The position numbers and the translations under genes were made by a program. The notes beneath the pieces were generated by a model. That model searched no databases. It was given only the letters and a program-made list of their open reading frames with translations, and had not been told where the DNA came from. DNA of 64,000 nt from Leptothrix cholodnii SP-6 (GTDB lineage: Bacteria; Pseudomonadota; Gammaproteobacteria; Burkholderiales; Burkholderiaceae_C), in the NCBI RefSeq assembly GCF_000019785.1, contig NC_010524.1, forward strand, positions 2,046,001 to 2,110,000, read 5' to 3'. Positions 29,827 through 40,623 of the stretch are shown one piece after another. How positions within the stretch are numbered: position 1 is the first letter of the stretch; each line of letters opens with the position of its first letter.

Positions 29827-30942
29827 TCAGGCGAGTTGAGCCTGCACCTGTTCGGCGATGGCCAGGCAGGCGGTCAGCCCCGGCGATTCGATGCCGAACA
29901 GGTTGATCAGCCCGGCCACGCCGTGCACGTCGGGCCCGTCGATGCGGAAATCCGCCGCCGGCTCATCGGGCCCGCTGATCTTGGGGCGGATGCCGGAATA
30001 GGCCGGGCTCAGCGCGCCATCGGGCAGTCCCGGCCAGTAGCGGCGGATCGCCTCGGCCATGCCGTCCACGCGCAGTGGATCGACGTGGTAATCGGGCGCC
30101 ATCGGATCCATGTCGGCCAACCACTGCACGTCGGGGCCGAAGCGCATCTGGCCGGCCAGGTCGAGCGTGACGTGCACGCCCAGGCCGGCCTGTTCCGGGA
30201 TTGGATAAATCAGGCGGCTGAAGGCCGGCTTGCCGGCGCAGCTGAAGTAGTTGCCCTTGCAGTAGAACGCCTCGGGCACGTGGCGGGTGTCGAGGCCGTC
30301 GATGCGCCGCGCCAGGTCCGGCGCAACCAGCCCGGCGGCGTTGATCAGGCGCCGCGCCCGGATCTGGATTGGCTGGTCGCCGCCCACCGCCAGCACGAAA
30401 CCTTCGGGATCTCGGCGGGCTTGCAGCAGCGGTGAACACAGGGCCAGGTCGGCGCCGGCCGCCTGCGCGTCGCCGAGCAAGGCCAGCATCAGGCCGTGGC
30501 TGTCGATGATGCCGGTCGAGGGCGACAGCAGCGCGGCCTCGCAGGCCAGCGCGGGCTCGAGCGCGCGGGCCTGGTCGCCGTCGAGCCATTGCAGGTCGTG
30601 CACGCCGTTGGCCTGCGCCTGGGCCTGCAGCTTGTGCAGCGCCGCGACCTGCGCCGCTCGTGTCGCCACGATCAGCTTGCCGCAGCGCCGGTGCGCCACG
30701 CCGTGGTGCGCGCAGAAGTCGTACAGCAGCGCCTTGCCGCGCACGCACAGCGCGGCCTTGAGCGAGCCGGGCGGGTAGTAGATGCCGGCGTGGATGACCT
30801 CGCTGTTGCGCGCACTGGTCACGCTGCCGAAGGCGGGCTCGGCTTCGAGCACCACCACCTCGTGGCCGGCCAGGGCCAGCCCACGCGCCACCGCCAGGCC
30901 GATGACGCCTGCGCCGACCACCACCGTATCGATCTGATCCAT
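29827..30942 (-). CDS. FAD-dependent oxidoreductase, L-2-hydroxyglutarate dehydrogenase-like
   Basis: A 371-residue DAO-family flavoprotein. The FAD-binding fingerprint [17 protein letters not shown] is at the N terminus, with the [19 protein letters not shown] stretch and CGKLIVAT that characterise the LhgO/L2HGDH group. Central [14 protein letters not shown] and C-terminal [15 protein letters not shown] complete the fold. Likely oxidises L-2-hydroxyglutarate or a similar 2-hydroxyacid and feeds electrons to quinones, by family analogy. ATG 30942 gives the nucleotide fold at residue 4; a longer start would cross the map promoter region. Divergent from map with a 91-bp gap. Confidence 0.85.
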   Translation of the reverse strand: MDQIDTVVVGAGVIGLAVARGLALAGHEVVVLEAEPAFGSVTSARNSEVIHAGIYYPPGSLKAALCVRGKALLYDFCAHHGVAHRRCGKLIVATRAAQVAALHKLQAQAQANGVHDLQWLDGDQARALEPALACEAALLSPSTGIIDSHGLMLALLGDAQAAGADLALCSPLLQARRDPEGFVLAVGGDQPIQIRARRLINAAGLVAPDLARRIDGLDTRHVPEAFYCKGNYFSCAGKPAFSRLIYPIPEQAGLGVHVTLDLAGQMRFGPDVQWLADMDPMAPDYHVDPLRVDGMAEAIRRYWPGLPDGALSPAYSGIRPKISGPDEPAADFRIDGPDVHGVAGLINLFGIESPGLTACLAIAEQVQAQLA

Positions 30943-31033
30943 CGCTGATGCGGCCCGAAGGCCCCTGCCGTGTCCGGGGGCGAGCTTAGCCGAGGCCGAT
31001 TGCCGCAGTCCCGGGTGCAATAATTCCGCCCCT

Positions 31034-31837
31034 ATGACGATTTCCATCAAGACCGCTGCCGACATCGAGGGCATGCGCGTGGCAGGCCGCCTGGCTTCCG
31101 AGGTGCTCGACATGCTGACGCCGCATGTGCGCGCCGGCATCACCACCAACGAGCTCGACCGCCTGGCGCACGACTACACCGTGCACGAGCAGAAGGCGAT
31201 TCCCGCGCCGCTGAACTACGCGCCGCCGGGCTACAAGCCCTACCCCAAGTCGGTCTGCACGTCGATCAACCATCAGGTCTGCCACGGCATCCCGAACGAT
31301 CGGGCGCTCAAGAACGGCGACATCGTCAACATCGACGTCACCGTGATCAAGGACGGCTGGCACGGCGACACCAGCCGCATGTTCATCGTCGGCGAGGCCT
31401 CGATCGCCGCCAAGCGGCTGTGCCAGCTCACCTACGAGTCGATGTGGAAGGGCATCATGAAGGTCAGGCCCGGCGCACGCCTGGGCGACATCGGCCACGC
31501 GATCCAGACCTTCGTCGAGAACCAGGGCCTGTCGGTGGTGCGCGAGTTCTGCGGCCACGGCATCGGCCGCAAGTTCCACGAGGACCCGCAGATCCTGCAC
31601 TACGGCCGCCCCGGCACGCTCGACACCCTGGTGCCGGGCATGGTGTTCACGATCGAGCCGATGGTCAACGCCGGCCGGCGCGAGATCAAGGAATCCGGCG
31701 ACGGCTGGACCATCGTCACCAAGGACCGCTCGCTGTCGGCGCAGTGGGAACACACGCTCGTCGTCACCGAAACCGGCTACGAAGTGCTGACCCTGTCGGC
31801 CGGCAGCCCGCCGATTCCCGATTTCGTGAACGCCTGA
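31034..31837 (+). CDS. map: Methionine aminopeptidase, type I
   Basis: A 267-residue metalloenzyme that removes the initiator methionine. The five metal ligands are visible in order: Asp in VNIDVTV, Asp in HGDTSRM, His in [10 protein letters not shown], Glu in FTIEPMV and Glu in [16 protein letters not shown] and the type Ib-like insert-free layout fit proteobacterial MetAP. Just upstream, TTGCCG (31000-31005) and TAATTC (31021-31026) are a weak promoter candidate with a short leader. glnD follows 96 bp downstream on the same strand. Confidence 0.96.
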   Translation: MTISIKTAADIEGMRVAGRLASEVLDMLTPHVRAGITTNELDRLAHDYTVHEQKAIPAPLNYAPPGYKPYPKSVCTSINHQVCHGIPNDRALKNGDIVNIDVTVIKDGWHGDTSRMFIVGEASIAAKRLCQLTYESMWKGIMKVRPGARLGDIGHAIQTFVENQGLSVVREFCGHGIGRKFHEDPQILHYGRPGTLDTLVPGMVFTIEPMVNAGRREIKESGDGWTIVTKDRSLSAQWEHTLVVTETGYEVLTLSAGSPPIPDFVNA

Positions 31838-31933
31838 TCGTCAGAGCCCGCGCGAGTCGCCCGCCGCACTCGCCGTCCAGCCCCTCTTGCCCGATGCGCC
31901 GCGAGTCTGGCGGCGCCGACCCGGATCGCAGCC

Positions 31934-34588
31934 ATGCCCGACCTGCACGCCTCCACCCTTGACGACGTGCCTGTCCAGGCCGATGACAAGACCCGCCCGA
32001 TCCTGACGATTGCCGAGTTGCGCAGGCTGATGCGCGAAGGCCGGCAGTCGCTGATCGAGCAGTTCCGCACCAGCAGTGCCAGCCTGCCGGCGGCCAACCG
32101 GCTGATCCGGCAACTGGCCCGACATGTCGACGACGTGCTGTGCCAGCTGTGGGAGCAGTCGGGCCTGCCCAAGGGCGCGGCGCTGGTGGCGGTGGGTGGT
32201 TACGGTCGCGCCGAGCTGTTTCCGCATTCGGACGTCGACGTCCTGCTGCTGATGCCGCACGACCTGCCCGAAAACGGCGCCGGCGACCGCGACGGCCAGG
32301 CCCAGCGCGAGCGCGTCGAAGCCTTCATCACCGCCTGCTGGGACATCGGCCTGGAGATCGGCTCGAGCGTGCGCACGGTCGACGAGTGTGTCGGCGAGGC
32401 GCTGGCCGACGTCACCACCCAGACCGCGATGCTCGAGAGCCGCTGGCTGTGCGGCTCCAAGCGGCTGTTCGAGCAGTTTCGCCGGCGCACCTGCGAGGTG
32501 CTCGACCCGGCCGATTTCCTGGTCGCCAAGACGCTGGAGATGCGCCAGCGCCACACCAAGTACGAGGACACGCCCTACGCGCTCGAACCCAACTGCAAGG
32601 AAAGCCCCGGCGGCCTGCGCGACCTTCAGGTTGTGCGCTGGGTGGCCGGTGCGGCGGGGCTGGGCAGCAGCTGGTCCGAGATGGCGAGCAAGGGCCTGAT
32701 CACGCGTTTCGAGGTGCGCCAGCTGCAGCGCAACGAGGGGCTGCTGAAGGTCATCCGCGCCCGCCTGCACACGGTGGCGCAGCGCCGCGAGGACCGGCTG
32801 GTGTTCGACCTGCAGACCGCGGTGGCCGAGAGCTTCGGCTACACCTCGACCGCCGAGCGGCGTGCCAGCGAGGCACTGATGCGCCGCTACTACTGGGCCG
32901 CCAAGGCGGTGATGCAGCTCAACCAGATCCTGATGCTCAACATCGAGGAGCGCGTCAACGGCCTGCAGGACGCCGCGATGCGGCCGATCAACGCGCGCTT
33001 CTACGACCGCGGCGGCATGCTCGAGGTGGCCAGCGACGACCTCTACGAGAAAGACCCGCACGCCATCCTCGAGACCTTCCGGACCTACCAGCAGACGGTG
33101 GGCATCAAGGGGCTGTCGGTGCGCACGCTGCGCGCGCTCTACAACTCGCGCGAGCTGATGGACGGCGCCTTCCGCGCCGACCCCGAGAACCGGCGCCTGT
33201 TCATGGCGATCCTGCAAGAGCCGCGCGGCCACACGCACGCGTTCCGGCAGATGAACAACACCTCGGTGCTGGGGCGCTACCTGTGGGTGTTCCGGCGCAT
33301 CGTCGGCCAGATGCAGCACGACCTGTTCCACGTCTACACGGTCGACCAGCACATCCTGATGGTGCTGCGCAACGTGCGGCGCTTCTTCATCCCCGAGCAC
33401 ACCCACGAGTACCCGTTCTGCTCGCAGCTGGCCGCGCACTGGGACCAGCCCTGGCTGCTGTACGTGGCGGCGCTGTTCCATGACGTGGCCAAGGGCCGCG
33501 GTGGCGACCACTCCGACCTGGGCGCGGTCGAGGTGCGGCGCTTCTGCCGCGATCACGGTGTCGAACGCGAAGACGCGCGCCTGATCGAGTTCATGGTCAA
33601 GGAACACCTGACGATGTCGCGGGTGGCGCAGAAGGAGGATCTGTCCGATCCCGAGGTGATCCAGGCCTTCGCCAAGCTGGTCAAGGATCCGCGCCGCCTG
33701 ACCGGGCTGTATCTGCTGACGGTGGCCGACATCCGCGGCACCAGCCCGAAGGTCTGGAACGCCTGGAAGGGCAAGCTGCTCGAGGACCTGTACCGCTCGA
33801 CCCTGCGCGCGCTGGGTGGCGCCCAGCCCAATACCGATGCCGAGATCGAGCTGCGCAAGCAGGAGGCGCGGCAGATGCTGGCCCTGCATTCGACGCTGCC
33901 GGGCAGCCAGGACGCGCTCTGGCAGACGCTCGACCTGAACTACTTCGCCCGCCACGACAGCGGCGAGATCGCCTGGCACGCCCGCTCGCTCAAGCGCCTG
34001 GCCGACACCGACCGCCCCGTGGTCAGCGCGCGCCTGTCGCCGGTCGGCGAAGGCCTGCAGGTGATGGTCTACGCGCCCGACCGGCCCGACCTGTTCGCGC
34101 GCATCTGCGGCTATTTCGACAGCGGCCAGTTCAGCATCGTCGACGCCCGTGTGCACACCACCCGTGCCGGCTATGCGCTCGACACCTTCCAGGTCATCAC
34201 GCCGCAGTTCGAGAACGCCTACCGCGACCTGATCTCGATGGTCGAGACCCAGCTCGGGCTGGCCCTGAACGACGACGGCCCGTTGCCCGAGCCGAGCACC
34301 GGCCGGCTGTCACGTCGCGTCAAGTCGTTCCCGATCGCGCCGCGGGTGCAGTTGCGGCCCGACGAGCGGGCGCAGCGCTGGCTGCTGTCGGTGTCGGCCA
34401 GCGACCGCTCGGGCCTGCTGTACCGCATCGCCCGGGTGCTGGCGCAGCACCACATCAACCTGCAGCTGGCCAAGATCAGCACGCTGGGCGAGCGGGTCGA
34501 GGACACCTTCCTGGTCGACGGTTCCGCCTTGCAGCACAACCGCAGCCAGATCGAGTTCGAGACTCAGCTGCTCGACGCGCTGGCCTGA
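31934..34588 (+). CDS. glnD: Bifunctional uridylyltransferase/uridylyl-removing enzyme (PII)
   Basis: An 884-residue nitrogen-status sensor that uridylylates and deuridylylates PII proteins according to glutamine. The nucleotidyltransferase motif [16 protein letters not shown] is at residues 88-103; an HD hydrolase domain has [14 protein letters not shown] near 515-527; two C-terminal ACT domains ([13 protein letters not shown] and [13 protein letters not shown]) bind glutamine. Length is normal for the family. The 3' end overlaps the convergent rlmD gene by 25 bp. No PII or glutamine synthetase gene is present in the window. Confidence 0.97.
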   Translation: MPDLHASTLDDVPVQADDKTRPILTIAELRRLMREGRQSLIEQFRTSSASLPAANRLIRQLARHVDDVLCQLWEQSGLPKGAALVAVGGYGRAELFPHSDVDVLLLMPHDLPENGAGDRDGQAQRERVEAFITACWDIGLEIGSSVRTVDECVGEALADVTTQTAMLESRWLCGSKRLFEQFRRRTCEVLDPADFLVAKTLEMRQRHTKYEDTPYALEPNCKESPGGLRDLQVVRWVAGAAGLGSSWSEMASKGLITRFEVRQLQRNEGLLKVIRARLHTVAQRREDRLVFDLQTAVAESFGYTSTAERRASEALMRRYYWAAKAVMQLNQILMLNIEERVNGLQDAAMRPINARFYDRGGMLEVASDDLYEKDPHAILETFRTYQQTVGIKGLSVRTLRALYNSRELMDGAFRADPENRRLFMAILQEPRGHTHAFRQMNNTSVLGRYLWVFRRIVGQMQHDLFHVYTVDQHILMVLRNVRRFFIPEHTHEYPFCSQLAAHWDQPWLLYVAALFHDVAKGRGGDHSDLGAVEVRRFCRDHGVEREDARLIEFMVKEHLTMSRVAQKEDLSDPEVIQAFAKLVKDPRRLTGLYLLTVADIRGTSPKVWNAWKGKLLEDLYRSTLRALGGAQPNTDAEIELRKQEARQMLALHSTLPGSQDALWQTLDLNYFARHDSGEIAWHARSLKRLADTDRPVVSARLSPVGEGLQVMVYAPDRPDLFARICGYFDSGQFSIVDARVHTTRAGYALDTFQVITPQFENAYRDLISMVETQLGLALNDDGPLPEPSTGRLSRRVKSFPIAPRVQLRPDERAQRWLLSVSASDRSGLLYRIARVLAQHHINLQLAKISTLGERVEDTFLVDGSALQHNRSQIEFETQLLDALA

Positions 34589-36060
34589 TCGGCGCCGGCG
34601 GTCTCGACGGCCGGCGGCAGGTCGGTCGATTCGGGCTCGGCTGCAAGCTCCGGTGCCGGCGCGGGCACCGGCAGCTGCCAGCCGTCGATGCGCTCGAACA
34701 CCGCGATCGACTCGACGTGCGCGGTGTGCGGGAACATGTTGACCGCACCCGCCGCCGTGCAGCGGTAGCCGGCCTGGTGCACCAGCAGGCCGGCGTCGCG
34801 TGCCAGGGTCGACGGATTGCAGCTGACGTAGACGATGCGCTGCGGCGGCGTGTAGCCGTCGATCGGCTGCTGGCGCACCTCGGCCAGGGCCTTCGAGAGC
34901 GCGAACGCACCCTCGCGCGGCGGGTCGATCAGCCAGCGGTCGGCCGAGCCGTAGGCAGCCAGATCGGCGGGTGACAGCTCGAACAGGTTGCGCGCCGCGA
35001 ACGTGGCATTGTGCGCCAGCCCGTTGAGCTGGGCGTTCTCGCGCGAGCGCTGCACCAGCGTCTCGCTGCCCTCGATGCCCAGCACCTCGCGCGCCTGGGT
35101 GGCCAGCGGCAGCGTGAAGTTGCCCAGGCCGCAGAACCAGTCGATCACCCGCTCGTTGCCCTGCACCTTCAGCAGGCCCAGCGCCTTGCCGACCAGCACG
35201 CGGTTGATGTGGTGGTTGACCTGCGTGAAGTCGGTCGGCTTGAACGGCATCGTGACGCCGTATTCGGGCAGCGAATAGGCCAGCTTCGGACCGACGCCCT
35301 CGTCGAGCAGGTGCACCGTCTCCGGTCCCTTGGGCTGCAGCCACCATTGCACCGGATGGATGGCGGCAAAGTCGCGCAGGCGCTGGGCGTCGGCGGCGCT
35401 GAGCGGCTCGAGGTTGCGCAGCACCAGCGCATTCACCAGAACATTTTCCAGGCCCTGGCTCGACTCGCCCACCGCCAGCTCGATCTGCGGCAGGCGCTCG
35501 CGGGCCTCCATGCTGTCGATCAGGTCGCGCAGCGGCAGCAGCATCGCGCTGATGTGCGGCGGCAGCACGGCGCAGCTGCGCATGTCGGCCACGTAGCGCG
35601 ACTTGCGCTCGTGGAAACCGACCAGCACGACGCCCTTCTTGGCCACGTAGCGCACCGACAGGCGGGCGCGGTAGCGGTAGCCCCAGGTCGGCCCTTCGAC
35701 CGGGCGCAGGACCCGTTCGGTGCGGACCTTGCCGAGATGCCAGAGGTTGTCCTCGAGCGTGCGCTGCTTGACCGCCACCTGCGCGCTGGCGTGGAAATGC
35801 TGCATCTTGCAGCCGCCGCAGGCACCGGCGTGCAGGCCGAAGTGCGGGCAGCCGGGGCGCACGCGCTGGGCGCTCTCGCGCCCGATCGTCACCAGCGCGG
35901 CCTGCTCCCAGTTGTTCTTGCGGCGTTGCGCGTGCACCTGCACCCGCTCGCCCGGCAAGGCGCCTTCGATGAAGACCACCTTGCCCTCGCTGTTGCGGGC
36001 CACGCCCTGTGCATCGAGGTCGAGCGACTCGACCTGCAACCATTCATCCGAGGGTGTCAT
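34564..36060 (-). CDS. rlmD: 23S rRNA (uracil-1939-C5)-methyltransferase
   Basis: A 498-residue TrmA/RlmD-family enzyme. An N-terminal TRAM domain precedes the iron-sulfur cysteines (CPHFG...CGGCKMQH and MRSCAVLPP), then the SAM-binding domain with [13 protein letters not shown], and the catalytic Cys in [12 protein letters not shown]. The C-terminal 45 residues are Pro/Glu/Ala-rich and probably dispensable; they overlap the end of glnD on the other strand. ATG 36060 has AAGG 8 bases upstream. Fourth in line after surE-pcm-nlpD, 55 bp after nlpD. Confidence 0.94.
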   Translation of the reverse strand: MTPSDEWLQVESLDLDAQGVARNSEGKVVFIEGALPGERVQVHAQRRKNNWEQAALVTIGRESAQRVRPGCPHFGLHAGACGGCKMQHFHASAQVAVKQRTLEDNLWHLGKVRTERVLRPVEGPTWGYRYRARLSVRYVAKKGVVLVGFHERKSRYVADMRSCAVLPPHISAMLLPLRDLIDSMEARERLPQIELAVGESSQGLENVLVNALVLRNLEPLSAADAQRLRDFAAIHPVQWWLQPKGPETVHLLDEGVGPKLAYSLPEYGVTMPFKPTDFTQVNHHINRVLVGKALGLLKVQGNERVIDWFCGLGNFTLPLATQAREVLGIEGSETLVQRSRENAQLNGLAHNATFAARNLFELSPADLAAYGSADRWLIDPPREGAFALSKALAEVRQQPIDGYTPPQRIVYVSCNPSTLARDAGLLVHQAGYRCTAAGAVNMFPHTAHVESIAVFERIDGWQLPVPAPAPELAAEPESTDLPPAVETAGADQASASSS

Positions 36061-36115
36061 CGAAATGCCTTGAGTGGCCTGCGCAGTGCACAGGCGCTGC
36101 GGCAAGCCGTGAGTG

Positions 36116-37063
36116 TCAACGGGCGGGCAACAAGCGGGCCGGATCGATCGGCTTGCCGCGGCGACGGATCTCGAAGTGCAACTGCACCCGTTCGGCGTCG
36201 GTCGAGCCCATCTCGGCGATCTTCTGGCCGCGCCGCACGGGCTGGTCCTCGCGCACCAGCAGGGCCTGGTTGTGCGCGTAGGCGGTGAGGTAGGTCTCGT
36301 TGTGCTTGATGATCACCAGGTTGCCGTAACCACGCAGGCCGGAGCCGGCGTAGACGACCCGGCCGTCGGCCGCGGCCATCACCGGATCACCGGGCCGGCC
36401 GCCGATCGCCAGGCCCTTGTTGCGGCTTTCGTCGAAGCCGCTCACCACGTTGCCTTGCGCCGGCCAGGACCAGCTCATGTCCTCGTCGTTGCTCGTCGCG
36501 GCAGCGGGAGCCGGTGCGGGAGACGGCGTGACGGCCGGCGCCGGCGGCGGGATGATCATCGGCGCGCTGCCCGCACCGGTCGATGGCGAGGCAGATGCCG
36601 ACGCCGACGGCAACGGGCGGCTCTCGAGCGGGCGCGACTCGGCGCGCGCCACCACGATCGGCCGGGCGGCCGTCTGCGTCGGGTCCTGCCCTGGCGGCAC
36701 CACCCGCAGCACCTGGCCGACCTCGATCCGGTCGGCGTTGTCGAGCTCGTTCCAGCGTTGCAGGTCGCGCCAGTTCTGGCCGGTCTCGAGGCCGACACGG
36801 ATCAGCGTGTCGCCGGAGCGCACGGTGTAGTAGCCCGGCTTGCCGGCGTTCTCGAGGTTCAGTTGCGGCTTGACGGGGCTGGCCACCGGCGCCGATGCGG
36901 CCGCCGGCGCTGCCACCGCAGCGGGCCGGCTGGTGCCGAAGCCGCGGTCTTCCACGGGTGCGCGCGGCGGCTTGAAGTTGCCGGCACAGCCGGCGAGCCA
37001 GAGCGTGGCCAGACCCAGCAGGAAATAGCGCGTTGCGCGGGCAACGGATCGAAGAGAAGTCAT
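36116..37063 (-). CDS. nlpD: LysM/M23 lipoprotein, NlpD-like amidase activator
   Basis: A 315-residue outer-membrane lipoprotein. Lipobox WLAGC is near residue 26; a LysM domain ([10 protein letters not shown]...QVLRVVPPG) is near 80-125; a Pro/Ala/Ser linker follows; the C-terminal LytM domain spans about 205-310. The catalytic H-D and HxH motifs are degenerate ([19 protein letters not shown]), as in E. coli NlpD and EnvC, so it probably activates a cell-separation amidase rather than cutting peptidoglycan. ATG 37063 gives the lipoprotein signal. Follows pcm by 61 bp. The rpoS gene often found next is absent. Confidence 0.9.
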   Translation of the reverse strand: MTSLRSVARATRYFLLGLATLWLAGCAGNFKPPRAPVEDRGFGTSRPAAVAAPAAASAPVASPVKPQLNLENAGKPGYYTVRSGDTLIRVGLETGQNWRDLQRWNELDNADRIEVGQVLRVVPPGQDPTQTAARPIVVARAESRPLESRPLPSASASASPSTGAGSAPMIIPPPAPAVTPSPAPAPAAATSNDEDMSWSWPAQGNVVSGFDESRNKGLAIGGRPGDPVMAAADGRVVYAGSGLRGYGNLVIIKHNETYLTAYAHNQALLVREDQPVRRGQKIAEMGSTDAERVQLHFEIRRRGKPIDPARLLPAR

Positions 37064-37124
37064 GGAGTGAAGGTGCCGGTGGGCCGAGGGCGTCGGGTGG
37101 CCATGCATCCCGCTCTGTTTCACC

Positions 37125-37976
37125 TCAAGCCGGCTTGTAATCGCTGGTGCCGGATTCTAAAGGGACGAAACGGACGGTTTCATGTCGATGCTGCACCAGC
37201 GAGCCGTCGGGCATGCGATCCACCACGACGAGCACCTGGGTGCCGCGCTGCGCGTCGTGCATGGGCGCCACCAGGCGGCCGCAGACGGCCAGCTGGTCGA
37301 GCCAGGCCTGCGGGATGGCATGTCCGCCGGCGGCCGCGATGATGGCGTCGAAGGGCGCGTTGGGGCCGTGGCCATGCAGGCCGTCGCCGTAGATCAGCCG
37401 CAGCTGATCGCGTCGCATCGGCGCGAGGTTTTCGCGCGCCCGGTCGTGCAGCGCCTTGAGGCGCTCGATCGAGTAGACCTGCGATGCCAGCCGGCACAGC
37501 ACCGCGGCCTGGTAGCCGCAGCCGGTGCCGATCTCGAGCACGCGCCCGAGCTGCGCGCCGCCGGGGCGTTGGCGCAGCAGGCCGAGCATGCGCGCCACCA
37601 CCGAGGGTTTCGAGATCGTCTGGCCGTGGCCGATCGGCAGGCTGGTGTCCTCGTAGGCCTGCGCCGCCAGTGCCGAGTCGACGAACAGGTGGCGCGGCAC
37701 GCGGCTCATCGCGCGCAGGACGTGTTCGTCGCGGCAGCCGTCGGCGCGCAGTCGCTCGATCATGCGGGCCCGGAAGCCGTCCGAATCGAGGCCGTGTCCG
37801 GCCAGGATGGCCGGTCGGGCCGTCTCGCGGGTGATTTCGGATGCCGGCCGCTGCGGTCGTGGCGGGACCGGTTGCAACACGGCCTGCCCCGTCGAGACAA
37901 ATCGGCGCACCACCGGCGTCGTCGCCGACAGCGGCAGCGGGAAGCGTCCGCGCCGCGGCGGCTGCGACTCGCTCAT
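37125..37976 (-). CDS. pcm: Protein-L-isoaspartate O-methyltransferase
   Basis: A 283-residue repair enzyme that methylates isoaspartyl residues with SAM. Core motifs are [18 protein letters not shown], the SAM motif [15 protein letters not shown] and [14 protein letters not shown]. Compared with E. coli Pcm (208) there is an N-terminal extension of about 60-70 residues, basic and Pro-rich, of unknown purpose. ATG 37976 overlaps the surE stop (ATGA), implying translational coupling, and this supports the long start. Confidence 0.93.
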   Translation of the reverse strand: MSESQPPRRGRFPLPLSATTPVVRRFVSTGQAVLQPVPPRPQRPASEITRETARPAILAGHGLDSDGFRARMIERLRADGCRDEHVLRAMSRVPRHLFVDSALAAQAYEDTSLPIGHGQTISKPSVVARMLGLLRQRPGGAQLGRVLEIGTGCGYQAAVLCRLASQVYSIERLKALHDRARENLAPMRRDQLRLIYGDGLHGHGPNAPFDAIIAAAGGHAIPQAWLDQLAVCGRLVAPMHDAQRGTQVLVVVDRMPDGSLVQHRHETVRFVPLESGTSDYKPA

Positions 37977-38734
37977 GCCCGGCTGCCGTGGTCCTGCCAG
38001 CGCTGCGACCAGGTGCCCAGCCGGCCGTGGTCGGTCAGGTCGACCTGCAGCGGGGTGATCGACACATGGCCGTTGGCGACCGCATGGAAGTCGGTGCCTT
38101 CGCCGGCTTCGCGGGCGTCGCCGGCCGCGCCGATCCAGTAGATCGGCTCGCCGCGCGGGCTGGTCTGGCAGATCACCGGCTCGCTGGCGTGGCGCTTGCC
38201 CAGGCGGGTGATCTGCAGCGGCAGCTCGGCCGCGTCGGGCCGGCTCGGGATGTTGACGTTGAGCAGCCAGTGCTCGCGGTGCCAGCCCGACGCCAGCACA
38301 TGCGCCAGCACGCCGCGCGCGGCCCGGGTGGCGGCGTCGAGGTGGCTCCAGCCCTTGTCGACCAGCGAGAAGGCGATCGCCGGCACGCCGAACAGGTAGC
38401 CCTCCATCGCCGCGGCGACGGTGCCCGAATAGATGGTGTCGTCGCCCATGTTGGCGCCGTTGTTGATGCCCGAGACGACCAGATCGGGGCGCTGCGCGAG
38501 CAGCCCGGTGAGTGCGACGTGCACGCAGTCCGACGGCGTGCCGTTGACGTAGCGGAACCCGTTGGCCGCCGTGTGCACCGACAGCGGCCGTGTCAGCGTC
38601 AGCGCGTTGGAGGTGCCGCTGGCGTTCTGCTCGGGCGCGACCACCTCCACGTCACCGAACTCCTTGCACACGGCAACCAGGGCAGCCAGGCCCGGTGCGA
38701 GATAACCGTCGTCGTTTGCAACCAGGATACGCAT
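37973..38734 (-). CDS. surE: 5'/3'-nucleotidase SurE
   Basis: A 253-residue survival-protein phosphatase acting on nucleoside monophosphates. The metal-binding NDDGY is at residues 7-11, a Ser/Asn pair in ASGTSNALT, and [19 protein letters not shown] is the classic signature. ATG 38734 gives the standard MRILV start; a GTG two codons upstream (38740) is an alternative. First gene of the surE-pcm-nlpD-rlmD run. TACAAT lies a few bases upstream, suggesting a very short leader, but no good minus-35 is seen. Confidence 0.95.
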   Translation of the reverse strand: MRILVANDDGYLAPGLAALVAVCKEFGDVEVVAPEQNASGTSNALTLTRPLSVHTAANGFRYVNGTPSDCVHVALTGLLAQRPDLVVSGINNGANMGDDTIYSGTVAAAMEGYLFGVPAIAFSLVDKGWSHLDAATRAARGVLAHVLASGWHREHWLLNVNIPSRPDAAELPLQITRLGKRHASEPVICQTSPRGEPIYWIGAAGDAREAGEGTDFHAVANGHVSITPLQVDLTDHGRLGTWSQRWQDHGSRA

Positions 38735-38993
38735 CGTCACATTGTAGGCAGAGCCCCGTCGATGCCGAGCGCCCGCAGCGGCCCGCGCCGACGGGCCGCT
38801 CCACAGCGGTGGGTGCGACCTGTTGTTCGAAGCGTGAATTGCCGGTTGCTTCAGTTCAGCCTGTGTTCAGGTGCCAGGATCGGCGCCGCACCCTTTGCAT
38901 CGGGGGCCGGTGTTCGCATCGGCGTGGACAGTCGCACGATAATCGGCGCCATGGATGCGGCTCTGGGCCGCTCCGACAGACTCTCCGCCCCCC

Positions 38994-39740
38994 ATGTCCC
39001 TGCGCACGCTCATCGTCGAAGACAACGCCGTTGCACGCCAGTTCCTGGCGCGGGTGGTGCGCGAGAGCTTCAGCGACGACATCGTCTTCAGCGAAGCCGG
39101 TGATCTGGATGCCGCGCGCCGCATCCTCGCCATCCAGGCCAGCGAACGGGCCCAGGTTCCCGACGATGCCTTCCGCCTGATCCTGTGCGACATCGAACAG
39201 CCCGACGGCAGCGGCCTCGAACTGCTGGCGCAGCTGAGCGACTACCCGGCCATCAAGATCGCCACCACGCTGCACTCGGACGACGACCACCTGTTCCCGG
39301 CGCTGCAATGCGGCGCCAACGGATATCTGCTCAAGGAAGACCGCTTCGAGGTGCTGGTCGAGGAGTTGCAGCGCATCGTGCGCGGTCAGCCGCCGCTGTC
39401 GCCGGCGATGGCGCGGCGCCTGCTCGGCTTCTTTCGGGGCAGCGACATCAGCACCACGCGCAGCGGTCTCGACAGCCGCTTCCCGCGTTCGGAAGGGTTT
39501 GCCGCTTCGGGCATGGGGTCGTCGATGCTGTCCGGCCTGCCCGGCGACATCATCAGCGAGCGCGAATCCGAAGTCCTGATGCTGCTCAGCAAGGGCTTCA
39601 TGATCAAGGAGATCGCGCGCACGATGGGCATCAAGTGGTTCGCCGTCAACGACCACATCCGCTCGGTCTACCGCAAGCTCGCGCTCAGCAGCTCGCCCGA
39701 AGCGGCGCTGCTGCACAGCCGCGAGGTCTTCAGCCAGTAG
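38994..39740 (+). CDS. Orphan response regulator, LuxR/NarL-type
   Basis: A 248-residue regulator. The receiver domain has IVEDN at residues 7-11, phosphoacceptor Asp in LILCDIEQPDGSG, and K in LLKED; a linker of about 60 residues, Ser/Gly-rich, separates it from a C-terminal LuxR helix-turn-helix (ISERESEVLMLLSKGFMIKEIARTMG). The recognition-helix region reads KWFAVNDHIRSVYRKL, where most relatives have TVKxH, so specificity may be unusual. No histidine kinase is adjacent. ATG 38994 is preferred to 38955, which would add residues before the receiver. Confidence 0.88.
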   Translation: MSLRTLIVEDNAVARQFLARVVRESFSDDIVFSEAGDLDAARRILAIQASERAQVPDDAFRLILCDIEQPDGSGLELLAQLSDYPAIKIATTLHSDDDHLFPALQCGANGYLLKEDRFEVLVEELQRIVRGQPPLSPAMARRLLGFFRGSDISTTRSGLDSRFPRSEGFAASGMGSSMLSGLPGDIISERESEVLMLLSKGFMIKEIARTMGIKWFAVNDHIRSVYRKLALSSSPEAALLHSREVFSQ

Positions 39741-39967
39741 CCGATTGCAGCCCCGAGAAACAGGCGGGGCGCGCGGCAGGACGCCGATGCGTTTTTCGCA
39801 TTCCGGCGGCTGGCGGGCCCGGCGATCGAGCACCCGCATTCCGGCGTCCGCGCGCCGATGATCAGAGCGGCCGTGGCCCGCTGCGATTGCTGTGCCTGAG
39901 CGCGTTCAAGACGGACCTGGCCGAGCCTGCCTGCCGCGCGAGCGCGAGACCTGACGGCCGCTGGGAT
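39741..39967. other. Intergenic region, no gene seen
   Basis: 227 bp between convergent stops. It holds a GCCCCG-9 nt-CGGGGC hairpin (39750-39770) right after the response-regulator stop, an ATGCG-TTTTT-CGCAT inverted repeat (39787-39801), and a 12-bp direct repeat CGCATTCCGGCG at 39797-39808 and 39835-39846. None has a T-run on the expected side. Confidence 0.4.
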
Positions 39968-40396
39968 TCATTTCACCAGCAGCACCGGCACTTTCGACAG
40001 GTGCACCACCTTCTGCGCCACCGAGCCCTGGATCAGGCTGCCCATCGCGCCGCGGCCGTGCGTGCCCATGACGATCTGGGCGGCGCCGATCTCGTCGGCC
40101 ACGCGCACGATCTCGAGCGCCGGATAACCGGTGGTGCGTTGCGACTCACCGAGCTTGAGCCCGGCCCGGGCCGCCTGCTCCTGGGCCTCGGCGAGCACCT
40201 TGTCCTGCGCCTGCTTCTGTGCGGACTCGATCTCCTCGAGGCTGAGCACCGGCAGTTCGCCGTAGTACACCGGGCCTTCGCGCACGTTCAGCAAGGTGGC
40301 CTCGACCTGCACCGACTCCCGAGCCAGTCGGGCGACGGCCTCGATCGCGTGCTGCGCATGGGTCGAACCATCGACTGCAATCAGCATCTTCAGCAT
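39968..40396 (-). CDS. Universal stress protein, UspA family
   Basis: A 142-residue single-domain UspA-fold protein. The nucleotide-binding pattern is present: AVDGS near the N terminus and the ATP-type loop GTHGRGAMGSLIQGSVAQKV (G-2x-G-9x-G-S/T) near the C terminus, ending VPVLLVK. By family knowledge it binds ATP and supports stress survival. AGGAGCG ribosome site 5 bases before ATG 40396. Divergent from gshA; possibly oxidative stress-linked but nothing in the sequence shows it. Confidence 0.92.
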   Translation of the reverse strand: MLKMLIAVDGSTHAQHAIEAVARLARESVQVEATLLNVREGPVYYGELPVLSLEEIESAQKQAQDKVLAEAQEQAARAGLKLGESQRTTGYPALEIVRVADEIGAAQIVMGTHGRGAMGSLIQGSVAQKVVHLSKVPVLLVK

Positions 40397-40623
40397 GGGG
40401 CGCTCCTGGTTCCGATCGGTCCTGCAAGGATAGGCCGCATGCACGCCCGACGGTTGAGGCTGCGCAAGGCGGCGCGGCTGGCAGTCCGATCGACGATCCC
40501 CGGCCTTGTGCGTCGATGGCACCGCCACTGCACCGTCATGGAGCCCCCACTATGATGCGGCGACATCGCCGTGGCGGGTCGCGTGCGACCGGCACCGACG
40601 GCACCACCTCACCCAGGCTTCCG

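Noticed and set aside
31841..34156. 771-codon open frame on the minus strand
   Set aside because: Antisense to glnD; composition is typical of a complement shadow and it has no domain.
39797..39846. Two copies of CGCATTCCGGCG as a possible repeat array
   Set aside because: Only two copies, 38 bp apart, without regular spacing or palindromes; not CRISPR-like.
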